Source of the DNA: Purpureocillium takamizusanense
Lineage: Eukaryota > Ascomycota > Sordariomycetes > Hypocreales > Ophiocordycipitaceae
Reading direction: 5' to 3'
DNA: 64,000 bases
NCBI RefSeq assembly: GCF_022605165.1
Contig: NC_063068.1
Location: 5,952,001-6,016,000 of the forward strand
Each line of letters begins with the position of its first letter. Positions within the stretch are counted from its first letter, which is position 1. The notes under the pieces are model-generated. The model searched no databases. It saw only the letters and a list, made by a program, of their open reading frames with translations, and was not told where the DNA came from. Below, piece by piece: positions 35,552 through 49,333 of the stretch. Made by a program: the position numbers and the translations under genes.

Positions 35552-36449
35552 ATGCCCGCACCGACGGCCTTGAAAAAGGCGGAAGAGACCCCGCTCCAGC
35601 CCGAGGTGTCTCTTGACGAGCAGGGTAAGGACCGTCTTGATGCAAGGGCTCCAACTCGGCCACGGGCTGACACAAGATTCAGAGAACGACGATGAGTTTC
35701 TGCTCGATGCACAGGATGCCATTCCTACAGAGGCGCCATCCGCGGCACCGCAGGATCCGGACGGCGACGACGCCATGGCGATCGATGAGGAGGGCCGGCC
35801 ACGATTTGCGCCCGCCAGGGATATTGTACGACCAGCATCTCCGGCATTCCTATTTATATTTCGAGGTGCTTGCAGGCTAATACTTTCTCAGGACCCTGTA
35901 ACTAGGGTGGAAACTCGCAAAGTCCCGGTGCCGCCTCACCGGATGACGCCCCTCAAGCAGGCGTGGCCGTCCATCTACCCGCCACTCGTCGAGCACCTCA
36001 AGCTGCAGTGCCGGATGAACATTAAGCGCAAGACGGTGGAGCTGCGCACGTCGAAGCATACTGTGGACACGGGGGCGCTGCAAAAGGGCGAGGACTTTGT
36101 CAAGGCATTTACCCTGGGTTTCGAGGTCGACGATGCTGTCGCTCTTTTGCGACTGGACGACCTTTACATCGAGACATTCGAGATCAAGGACGTAAGGACC
36201 ATGCACGGAGACAGCCAGGCGCGCGCAATCGGCCGCATTGCCGGCAAGGACGGCAAGACCAAGTTTGCCATTGAGAACGCCAGCCGGACGAGAATCGTGC
36301 TCGCAGACTCCAAGATTCACATCTTGGGTGGCTTCAAGAACATCCATATGGCGCGCGAGTCGGTGGTCAGCTTGATTCTGGGCAAGCCCCCGGGCAAGGT
36401 GTACGGAAACCTGAGGACAGTCGCAGCCAGGATGAAGGAGAGATTTTAA
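35552..36449 (+). CDS. pno1: KH-domain pre-rRNA processing factor Pno1/Dim2
   Basis: Exons 35552-35624, 35683-35825 and 35892-36449 give 257 aa. Splice phases agree (1, then 0) and intron 2 has a clear GGCTAATAC branch. The N-terminal third is acidic. The rest is the conserved Pno1 core: RKVPVPPHRMTPLKQAW, a first degenerate KH region, then the second KH domain with RAIGRIAGKDGKTKFAIENA, and the ending GNLRTVAARMKERF. Pno1/Dim2 binds the 3' end of 18S rRNA in late pre-40S particles, helps recruit the dimethylase Dim1 and controls cleavage at site D by Nob1. The length is normal for the family. Confidence 0.94.
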
Positions 36450-39445
<2,996 letters not shown>

Positions 39446-40067
39446 AGGGTGCTACTCATGTTTTGAGCAGCGTGGATGTAGCTGGCGCTTGCAAGGTTCG
39501 CTCCGAGGCCTGCGAGGGGCGTGCCTTTGAAAAGAAGCAAAAGGAAACCCGGGATTTGGCCTACGTAGATAGAAGAACGTCGCAGCTAGTAGGGACACTG
39601 CAGATGAAGCGATGAACAAAAGTGAAATTTAAGCAAGATGATTGCATTGCTGCCGACTGGTGATCCATCTGAGCAATTCATCAGAGACGAGGACGAAGTA
39701 GCGCGGGCAGGCTGCGCAGGGACGAACTTGGGCGGTCGCTGACTAACTGGAGCATGGAGGCCAAGTGCCCGCCTCGCCCGCCAGCATCCATCCGGCACTA
39801 AGGATGATGCGCACCCACTGTGGCTGTCACCACAGCAACGACACGGTTTGCATAACAAACCTGGTTAGGAAACCCATCTCATCAACCCACCCACTGCCTC
39901 ACTGACACATGCGCGCGTCAACATCTATCAGCCAGTCCCGTAACCCGATCGCGACGACCCTCGGCTATAGACTCGCCATCCACGACACGACACGACACGA
40001 CACGACACGACACGACATACAAGGAAACGCCGCAGGAGCTGGTCACGAGCCAAGAGAGCAGCCCACC
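39446..40067. other. Enolase 3' region and bub1 leader
   Basis: This stretch holds the 3' side of enolase and the promoter and leader of bub1, 622 bp in total. An in-frame ATG at 39909 would extend Bub1 by 53 residues. The stretch between the two ATGs contains the pentanucleotide repeat listed separately. Confidence 0.6.
39981..40015. repeat. (CACGA)7 pentanucleotide microsatellite in the bub1 leader
   Basis: Seven perfect CACGA units end about 50 bases before the chosen bub1 start. The repeat lies inside an open frame that runs from the ATG at 39909 into bub1. Because the unit has five bases, any change of copy number other than a multiple of three would break that frame. Confidence 0.95.
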
Positions 40068-43000
40068 ATGCCGGCCACGGGGGACCTCATCGACTTCGAC
40101 GTGATTGAGGGCCACAAGGAAAACATCCAGTCCTTGCCCGGCGGCCGTTCCGCGAAGAAGCTCGCCGACCTCTACTCGCCCTCGCCCCTGCACAAGCTGT
40201 CGACGCCGACGCCTTCAGACACGAAGAACGTCAACGACTGCATCCGCGCAGAGTACGAGGCCGAGGTGCAGAACATCTCCGAGTCAGACGATCCCCTCGA
40301 TGTGTTTGACCGGTACGTCCGATGGACGCTCGACGCGTACCCATCGGCGCAGGCAACGCCGCAGTCCCAGCTGCATACCCTGCTCGAGCGAGCGACCAAG
40401 ACCTTCATCAGCTCAGCCCAGTACAAGAACGACCCGCGCTACCTGAAGCTCTGGGTCTACTACATCCAATTCTTCTCAGACGCGCCGCGTGAGACGTACA
40501 TGTTCCTGTCTCGTCACGGCATCGGAGAGGGCCTCGCTTTGTTCTACGAAGAGTACGCCGCCTGGCTCGAGGGCGCCGACCGGTGGGCGCAAGCGGGTGA
40601 GGTGTACAAACTGGGCATCGAGCGCGAGGCCCGACCAGTCCAGCGGCTGCTGCGCAAGTTCAAGGAGTTTGAGGAGAGGCTCGCCCAGCAGCCTGACGGC
40701 GCGGACGAGCCGTCGTCACCCGCGCTGCCTACGATGCGACCAGCTCTAGCGGCCAAAATGGACCCCTTTGGGGCCGCTTCCCGGCCTGTCGATCCGCAAG
40801 CGCCACGGCAAACGAATGGGATCGGTGGGTCTGGGCCCTCGTCGAAGCCAGCCAAGTCGAAGCTGGCCATCTTTTCTGACGCCGACGCGAAGCCGGCTCC
40901 CCTTTCGTCGAGGAGTGAGGGCTCGAAAGGTTGGGACACCATCGGCTCCTTGGCCGACCGCAAGAAAGAAAACACGATGGAGCCAAAGCCATGGGTTGGA
41001 GAGACGCTCAAGGCTGGAGGGAAGAAGAACACGGCCGCGGCAAAGATGGCCGTGTTTAGGGATCCGGTAAGCCCTCCCCTTTGAGCCCCTTCTCATCTTA
41101 CGCCCAAATGTTGATTTGAATAGAACTAATTTCTTTTATTGGCATTGGCGTTCTCGTGTATTTCAGTCTCTATCTCAAATAAACAACATCGTCGTTGTTC
41201 CTTCCAAGAATCAAGTGACGGTGCACCCGCAGACGGGCAAGAAGGAATGCATCTTTGTTGACCTTGCGGCCATCTACCCGACTCCGGAAGAGCAAGGCAC
41301 GGAGCTGAGTTTCGAGGAGATTGTCGCCGCGAACCGGGGCTGGCTCGACCACACCTGGGATGAGGAGACGGTGGACCGCAGTATCGTGGCAGAGCCTGAC
41401 CGTGCGCTACACGATATCGACGAAATCAGCAGCGACATGGTTGATAAGCTCGTGGTCCGGCAAGATGGCCCTGTCTATGACGAAAACGGAGCCATCATTC
41501 AGCCGCCGCCTCGTGAGCCCCGGGCTGGGAAGAAGAAGAAGCTTATGGAGATGAACGAGACGCAAATTAGTAAGTAATCCGTGACGCTTCTTCGCCAACA
41601 TGCGCATCCTGACACCATCACAGTCAAGGCGAAACTCGACTCTCCTTCGGGGCCCAAGCTGCGCAAGAAGCAAGCCTCGGAGCCAACAATGACCCTCCAC
41701 ACGAAGGCAGCCACGGATGACATATATGATATTTTCAATGCGCCGCTCAAGCCGGTCGGCCATGAAGAGGAGAGCGCTGACGAGGACGACTACGAGACTG
41801 ATGGGGATTACACAACTGACGCCGAGAGCACGGGCACCACGAGGCACGTTGACAACGCCGAAGACGAGGCATCTGATGCCAAGAGCGTGAGCGAATGGTC
41901 CGAGTTCTCAACTCGTAGACATATCCCGGACATTGGCGCCCACGCCAACGAGGGCGAAGAAGGAGAGGACGACACACACGTGTCCAGACCCCACGACGAA
42001 GGCAAGCCTAAGGAAGACTATGACCAAATGGACCGAGTCACATCTCAAGAGGACGCCGACGTCGAGACGCCTGACGACGAAGCGTCCCCTCCTCGAACCC
42101 GTACCGTCTTCGTCCCAGTTCCACCCGAAGATTATGATCCCCCCACGCGACCGTATAGGGACCCGGTCGAGGCGGCCAATAATCGACTACCGTTCATGAC
42201 GCCGATCACAGAGAGGACAGAGGTGTCTCTGGACGTGGATGCCGACGACGATTCGCGCTTCAAGACGCCGTGCAAAGGCGACGATGCTTCGCCCGCTGTG
42301 CGCGAACCCCTGGATCTGGAACCGCTCAGCAGCCCCTTGCGGGATGCTGAGTTTGACGAGCCTCCGATTCCCAAGATTCCCGCTTCTCTGAAGCCAAAAG
42401 CTGCGGCTCCGCCCTTCAAGACTTCAGCCAAACCTCTCATGCCCAAGGGCCCCATCATCAAAGAACAGCAGTGCAACCCCGTGGATGAATTGATCCGCCT
42501 GGAGATCTTGGACAAGATACAGCCGCCGCTAGCCTCGTACGCCGGTTTCCACGACCACCGTGAGGAAAAGTATGAGCACGGGGGCGAGATCCGTAAGTTC
42601 GCCAAAGCTCTGACAAGAGCTAGCAGAGGCAGTGCGGATAAGACCACCCCGGTCCCAGAGCCTGTCGTCATCGATCTGCCGGGCACGAGGAGCGTGTACA
42701 CGGTCAAGCGGGAGTTGGGTGCAGGGGCGTTCGCACCAGTGTACCTGGTTGAGAACTCGGCGCCCCACGAACAAGACGATGACGAGAATTGCGTTGTGGC
42801 CATGGGCAAGGGCACGTTTGCCGTGAATCATCGCGGCGAGCTCGAGGCCCTCAAGATGGAGGCGCCCCCTTCGGCCTGGGAGTTCCATATGATGCGCGTG
42901 GCGCATACTCGCTTGGGCCCGCAGCATCGAGCCAGCGCCAGTCTCTCTTACGCACACGAGATGCATCTTTACCGCGACGAGGCCTTTCTCTTCCTGCCAT

Positions 43001-43734
43001 ATCATCCGGACGGTACCCTGTTGGACGTGGTCAACCTCTTCCGCGCGGAGCCCTCGGGCGTCATGGACGAGCAGCTGGCCATGTTCTTCACCATCGAGCT
43101 CCTGAGGACTGTGGAGTCTCTGCACGCCAAGGGCGTGCTCCACGGCGATCTGAAGCCCGACAACTGCCTGCTGCGGCTGGGCTCGGCGGCGGCGGACCAA
43201 GCCCTGGCCACGCAGTGGAGGGCGGACGGCGGCGGCGGCTGGTCGTCGAGGGGCGTCGTCCTCATCGACTTTGGCCGCAGCATCGACATGAAGGCGTTCG
43301 CGCCCGACGTGGAGTTCATCGCCGACTGGAAGACGTCGTCGCAGGACTGCGCCGAGATGCGCGAGGGCCGCCCCTGGACGTGGCAGATTGACTACCACGG
43401 CCTCGCGGGCATCGTGCACTGCCTCCTCTTCGGCAAGTACATCGAGACGGCGCGCTGCGACCAGGGCGGCCTGGGCAGGACGGGCCGCAAGTACAGGATC
43501 CGCGAGAGCCTCAAGCGCTACTGGCAGACGGACCTCTGGGCGGACTGCTTCGACGTGCTCCTCAACCCGGGGTCGCACCTCGAGGCCGAGGACGCGGGCA
43601 GGATGCCCGTGCTCCGGTCCATGCGGGCCGTGCGCGAGCGCATAGAGTCGTGGCTCGAGGCCAACTGCGAGAGGGGCGTGGGCCTGCGCTCCCTCGTGGG
43701 CAGGCTCGAGGCGAATGCGAGGAGCCGCAAGTGA
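40068..43734 (+). CDS. bub1: Spindle-checkpoint protein kinase Bub1
   Basis: Exons 40068-41066, 41167-41569 and 41624-43734 give 1,170 aa with matching phases. The protein holds a KEN box at residues 17-19 (EGHKENIQSLPGG) and the Mad3/Bub1 TPR-like region at about 60-220 (DPRYLKLWVYYIQF, YEEYAAWLE). A GLEBS-type Bub3-binding motif ends near 386 (TELSFEEI). A long acidic linker and a C-terminal kinase domain from about 825 follow: glycine loop ELGAGAF at about 829-835, lysine in LEALKME (about 878), catalytic HGDLKPDN (about 974) and IDFGRS (about 1016). Bub1 sits at kinetochores, phosphorylates histone H2A and recruits checkpoint and shugoshin proteins. The single gene seems to combine the Bub1 and Mad3 N-terminal features. 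I chose the start MPATGDLIDF because its N-terminus matches the family. Confidence 0.93.
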
Positions 43735-44136
43735 GCTCGAGGTGAATTTCACTCCGTTTTTCTGTTTGTTTGTTTGTTTGTTGGTGTCTTTGTTCATAGC
43801 CGCCCTCTGTATATGACGACGTCGATGATGCATAGGGTCTGGACCGTGGTTTGGATGTTGAGAAAGCCGGGGCGCGCGCATTTCGTAATCTTTCTTGTTT
43901 TGTGGCCAAGGACCGTTTCGGATCGAGGCTGGATGGGACGAGCTGAAAAGTGCATCTGGCTATTATTGGACGGCATTTGCGATGAATACCCTGAGCTGCT
44001 TTTGTGTGTCGTATGCTATTATACAATGGATTTTGCCATGCCTTTGAACGCCGTGTGCCCGCCTCACTGCTCGTCCATCGTACAGAGAGCCATATTTGTG
44101 ACCTGATATCACGCACCAGCAGTGACGACCTCTTCT
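43735..44136. other. Convergent 3' region between bub1 and apn1
   Basis: The two genes face each other across 402 bp. A TTTG tetranucleotide run lies at about 43762-43782 just after the bub1 stop. Nothing else is recognisable. Confidence 0.6.
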
Positions 44137-45732
44137 TCAGTCGGTCTCGTCGTCTGACGTTTCCGTCTTCGACTTCCTCTTGCCCTTGGGCTTGGCCTTG
44201 GCCTTGCTCCCGGCGCCGGCGCCACCACCCCCGGCCTTCTTCGCGACCTTGGCGACCTTCTTGTCCACCTGGTCCTGGATCTTACTGCGCTCGCCCACGC
44301 CCTCGGCCTGCAGCCTCTTGGCCGTGGCGAGGAACTCGTCGCCGTCCGGGTCCATGCCGATGAGGCTCTCGAGCAGCTTGATCTCGTCGGCCCAGACCTG
44401 CTTGTCCTCGACCGACTTGCCGTCGGGTCCCTTACGGTCGATGGGCGTCTCGAGCACCATGGGCAGGCCGCGGAAGGCGTCGTGGTTCATGATGCTGTGG
44501 AAGGCGCGCAGCCCGAGGAAGCCGGTGCCGATGTTGGCGTGCAGATCGCGGTTGGAGTTGAAGGGCGCCTTGCTATCGTTGACTGCATCGCATGGGCGAG
44601 CGGGTGCGTGCGTCAGCTACGTGAACAGACGGAGACGGGTCTTAAGGGGCGTGGGTAGGGAGGGGGTGGGGGGTTTGATTTAGCTTGGAGGCATGTGGTC
44701 AACGTACGGTGAAAGGCCTTGAGATATTTGGCGCCGACAACGTCGTTGAAGGCGTCCATCGTCTTGTCAAAGGCCTCGGGCGTGCGCAGGTCGTGGCCCG
44801 CGGCGAAGGCGTGGCACGTGTCTATGCAGACACCGACGCGATCCTTGTCGTCGACGAGGGCGATGACGTCCCGCAGGTCCTCCCACGTGGCTCCGATGAC
44901 GTTGCCCCCGCCCGCCATGTTCTCCAGCACGGTGACGACGCTGCTCGTCTCGCGGTGCGCCTTGTTGAGCTGGGCGGCGATGCGGGCCACGGCGGCGGGC
45001 CTCGCGTCACCAAGCGTGGACCCCGGGTGGAAGTTGTACAGGCGCACGCCGAGCTGCTCGCAGCGGCGCAGGTCGTCGACGAAGCTCGCGTACGCCTGGT
45101 CGGCCTTTGCGGCGTCGGGCTGCGCCAGGTTGACGAGGTAGGAGCCGTGGGGGAGCGCGTGGGCGCCGGCGTCGTAGCCGTGCTCCTTGCAGTTGTGCAG
45201 GAAGAGGTCGCGCGCCTCGTCGGTCATGGCCGGGTTGTCCCACTTGCGCTGCGACTTGAGGAAGAGGGCGAAGGCGTTGGCGCCGATGTGGACGGCGTTG
45301 GGGATGGAGTTTTGGACACCTAGCGCAGCGAGTTATTGCTGTGTTCAACAGCTTGGTCCCTTCTGCCAATCTACTCATCTATCCATCCAGCTCGCACACG
45401 TCTCACGTACCTCCGGCGGCGCTCACATGAGCACCAATGTACATGGCCTTCTTCAGCGACGCCACGGCGGTCCGCTCGGCGAGAGGCATCCCGCCCTGCT
45501 CGTCCTTGCTGGCCTTGGCCGTCCTGCGCTTCTTGGGGGCTGGCGCGGCGGGTGTGCCGTTGCTGTGGCCGTTGACCTCGCCGTCGTCTGCTTCTTCCGC
45601 GGCGGCCTTGCGCTTGTGCGTAGCCTTGGCAGCCAGGCTCTTGACCTTTGCCACGGCTCTGGCGAGCGGCTTGGGAGCTTCGCCCTCGTTGTAGTTGACT
45701 GTAGGCTTCTTTCGTGGTGACGAACGGGCCAT
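44137..45732 (-). CDS. apn1: AP endonuclease of the endonuclease IV family (Apn1)
   Basis: Exons 45732-45411, 45319-44708 and 44582-44137 give 459 aa. Phases agree at both introns (91 and 125 nt). The N-terminal 90 residues are basic, with nuclear-localisation-like KKRRTAK. The TIM-barrel core begins at YIGAHVSAAGG. It has the zinc-ligand and active-site motifs of endonuclease IV: YNFHPGS, VLENMAG, CIDTCHAFAAGHD, LNDSK, HANIGTGFLG and LETP. A Gly/Lys-rich tail ends GKRKSKTE. The enzyme cuts DNA 5' of abasic sites and removes blocked 3' ends in base-excision repair, in nucleus and mitochondria. The basic extensions at both ends are common in fungal Apn1. The Leu of LNDSK is split by the second intron, which confirms that junction. 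Confidence 0.94.
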
Positions 45733-46331
45733 GTTGAATCGAGGCGGCGGCCGAGGCTGGTGCGAGACGGCGTACGGTCGTGCGTGCCTGTGCGTTCCTG
45801 ACGTCGTCGAGTGACGTTGGTGGCTGGAAAATCAGCTGTCCAGGGGGTAGAATAAACGAGAACAGGCGGTTTGTCGTCGGCCTGAGCTACCGTACCAACT
45901 TGAAGCACCTGCGGTTAGTTGACGCGCCTGTGGTGGCGCGAGCAGAAGCTCAACGCGCGGTCAGGTGACATCAATTTCAATTACCAACCTGGGCTGGGAC
46001 AGTGCCCTGTGTCCTCCACACACAGCAGCGGCCGCCATCACGCCATGCAGCCGGCTGACGTCTCGCTAATAAGAGTAATGTCGGCACCTAAACCATCACA
46101 CACCGGTCTGTATTACAGAGCCCGCACGAGGGGCATCAACTCCCGCCCGCGCAAACGAATCGAATTGCCAATCTGACCCGTCGCCGTTCTGCGCTCTACT
46201 TGTACAATGAACCATTACACCTGTTATGGCTTGTCCTCGACATTGGGGCTGAAAGACCTGAGCACGGCAATACAGTGACATGGAACAAGAGAGAGAGCGA
46301 GACAAACACACACGCACACTACATACAAGGT
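45733..46331. other. apn1 promoter side and 3' end of the acyltransferase gene
   Basis: Both flanking genes are on the minus strand, so this 0.6 kb carries the apn1 promoter and the 3' region of the DGAT2-type gene. Frames here are short and show no motif. Confidence 0.55.
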
Positions 46332-47957
46332 TCACGAGAAAATCTCCAGCTCCGGTACCTTGCCGTTGGAGAACTGATTCTTGTACGCCGCAAAAAGACG
46401 CTCCACCTCGGCCACATACAGGGCGTGGTACCGGTCAATCTCTTCCTGTGCTGGCTGCATGCCGTGCGACTCATTGACTTCGATGGGCTTGCCGACAACA
46501 ACGTTGACCTGCCGGCGGTACGGCATGAGCCCAACATCATAGTTAAGCAGGCCGCGCCCGTGAAGCGCGGGGATGGTGAACTTGAACACCTTGAGCAGAA
46601 GCATCTGCAGCTTGTGCACCATGGGGTGCGTTTTCGGGCTGAGCTGGTCGTAGAGATCGTTTTCACCAAACCCAATTACGGGCACTAAATCCGCCCCGGT
46701 GCGAAGCGCCATCTTGATGAAGCCTTTGCGGCCCTTGAGAATCAGCCGCAAGTGGCCAGGCTGCGCTTCCAGCGACTCTCGGGCACCGCCAATGACAATG
46801 GTGACGGCGCGTCCCTGCCCGTCGTTGTTTGGTCCACCCCGGGACAAAAGGTTGCGAATCGATTCCTTGGACACGCTCCGGATGCCCATGGCCAGGATCC
46901 AGTCCCGGTAGAACGGCAGACGGAAGTTGGAGTCGAGCGTCAGGAGGCTGTTGGTGATGCCGGGGAACTTGTCGCCGAAGCCGAGCGCGTTGGTCGCAAA
47001 GGCACACCACGCGCCGTGGGAAATGATGCCATGTGGGTGGTAACCAAGAATGTACTTGCGGTTCGGTGGCAGGTCGTACGTCTTGTGCAGTGCCATGGGG
47101 AAGTATCCCGCGAACAGCCTCCACAGCGGCAGCGAACGCAACCATTCTGAACGATACGAGAGCTTCCCATCCATCGACGCCGTCGACATGGTCAGATGCA
47201 GTAGGTAGGGTACCAAGATAGGCCACAACAATGGGTTGGCGCACGTGAACCAAAACATGGACACGAGGACGACAATGGACATGCAGTGGAAGAGCACAGC
47301 TCCTGTCTGCAATCGCCGCGTTAGGGGCACTCGTAAAGGTGCGAAGCGGATGCCGCCCGCCCTCCAAGCCTCTCGCTCATGTCGCCCGTGAGAATGTTCG
47401 GTTCTGAGCGGCGGATAAGGCGTGTCACTGTCTATCGGCTTTGGCCTCGCGGCTGGCTGTTCCGTCTCCTCGCAGTGCGCAACGACTGCAGCGTACGACT
47501 TGCTCTCGCCACTTGTTGCTTTGGGCCGTTCTGACGACTCGTCGCCGGCCGGCGAGTCCTGTTCAGCCACATGTGTTAGGTGCCGCATACTCAGGCATCG
47601 TCTTTTAGGGCAGGTGAGGTACCGTGAGGAGGGTCTCGTCACTGCTTTCCTCCTGCAGCAGCGCCGCCGTTGAGCTGTCGACTGGATTCGGAATCGTTGT
47701 TACCTTTTCATTGATGCCAGGCTCGTCTGTCTCTCAATCAGTCAATAACCTGCGCATGCTGCCGTGTCCCGATTCTGTTTCCAAATCCGGCCAGCCCGAG
47801 GGTGCAGTCGCAGCTCGGCCGGGCGGCTTGAAGACCATGGCGACGCCAGACCTCCAGCTCGAGGCCTCGCGATCGCCCGCTGCTGAGAAGCACAAAAGCA
47901 CGGGCGGTACTCACCCAGCGGTAGAGGCTCAGCCTGCGCGACGTGGGCGCTCGCCAT
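46332..47957 (-). CDS. dga1: Diacylglycerol O-acyltransferase, DGAT2 family
   Basis: Exons 47957-47915, 47726-47623 and 47558-46332 give 457 aa. The large frame opens at a GTG, so I looked for 5' exons. Exon 1 starts at an ATG and ends in a strong GTGAGT donor. Exon 2 is an acidic stretch (ALLQEESSDETLLT). A short intron with a CACCTAACAC branch then joins the main frame in phase. The enzyme makes triacylglycerol from diacylglycerol and acyl-CoA at the ER and lipid droplets. The sequence shows a hydrophobic hairpin near the N-terminal third (LFHCMSIVVLVSMFWF), the HPHG active-site motif (ILGYHPHGIISHGAW), RDWILAMGIRSVS, GGARES and RTGADLVPVIGFGEN, all family hallmarks. An alternative start at 47588 would skip the first two exons. 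Confidence 0.9.
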
Positions 47958-49333
47958 CTTGCTCAGCAGCTCGGCCGCGCAGGCGTCCAAAATGCTTGTC
48001 GAGCTTGCAGAGCTTGCAGAGCTTCTCAGAGGGGCCGGCAGGGCAGGGCGCTTGATGCTGAGGCTGGAGATGGCTCCGACGAAGCTCAAGCGTAAGCTCT
48101 CGTAGCTGGCCGAGCGTGTGCGCCCGTGGAGGGGGAGGAGTCGTGGAGCCGAGCTGAGGACAGATCCTCGGTTGGCAGATGGGTAAGGTGTGTACCTGGA
48201 GTGCTAGAGGTAATAAGGCATACGGCATAGACGGGCGACTGGAGTGCTGAAGGAAAGAAGTGCTCAAATGAGCTTGTTGCAACGTCGGTCTCGGTCGGGT
48301 TCGCGTTGAAGGGGTACTAAGCGGCGACTGCCCTGATGACGTACCGACCGACCGACGCAGGTGCAGCCCACCAGGTGGCGCCGGCGCTTGGCCAGGCAAT
48401 CGGGTGCGGCGAGGTACCTACAATGTATCTTGTCTGGCACTTTATACAGAGTAGGTACGTCAGCACTACGAGAACCAGTCCAGCGCAGGCCCAGCCAGCA
48501 CGTGAAGACGGGAGCGCCAAAGCATCATCCCATCGACCTGTTACCTTTAGGTACCTACTGAGGCACCCAAGACACCTTACCTGTACCTTTAGTCGTGCCT
48601 ACTAACCTACCTAGAGGTTAGTAGTATTGAATGCTGGACAGAACTGGCAAGTGTAAAGGCCAACGAGGTTAAGCAGGTACAAAAGGTGCCTTTTTCCTGC
48701 CTGAAAGAATTAGTCGCTTCGACGACTTGCGCAGACAAGGGAAAAGAATCCTACTAGGCAGGTAGCATACTAGGAGGAACGCCCGTATCGGGCTGTGGGG
48801 GGGCGACATCATCAATCTCAACAGGGCCAAACGACGATGCATCACACCACTCCAGTTGCGATCGGTGACAGCCATGGCCCTCGAGCGCCAATTGGTTCAA
48901 CGACTGATCTTCTTCACCGTAAGCAATCCCAAACTCAAGTTAGACCCTTGTTCCTGCCATGAGGCAACCGAAACTGTCTGGAGAAAACGCACACCAAGCA
49001 TTGTATAATACAGATGGGTGTTACCGGAAGACACCTGGGCGCACCAAGATATGAAAAACAATCACCCCGTTTGTCTCCCGCCTTGTCATGGAAATCCCAC
49101 AGAACTTTGCCTTCCGGTGCCGGTCCCATTCATCGCTGAAGCTGCCAGTCGCCCGTTCTGAAATCCTGTAAACGCCCGTACTTGATACCGTTTCAGCTCC
49201 CTTGCTCTGTGAGCAGCGAGCGACATTGAAGGCAGTCGAATAAGTCTACCCCTGCACGCCGAGTCATCCTCCATAATGTCGTGCTGTGCTGTGCCGTGCC
49301 ATCCCTACCAAGAAGCCACTGATAACAACCCCA
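47958..49333. other. Acyltransferase promoter side and 3' end of the C2H2 gene
   Basis: No gene is supported in this 1.4 kb. Two clusters of TACCT/AGGTA elements occur, at 48411-48422 and densely at 48541-48627. An open frame runs upstream of the chosen acyltransferase ATG to about 48089 but has no ATG, so I treat it as leader. Confidence 0.55.

Noticed and set aside
43388..43645. Plus-strand alternate frame within the Bub1 kinase region
   Set aside because: It is a frame shadow of the kinase domain with low-complexity Ser/Arg content.
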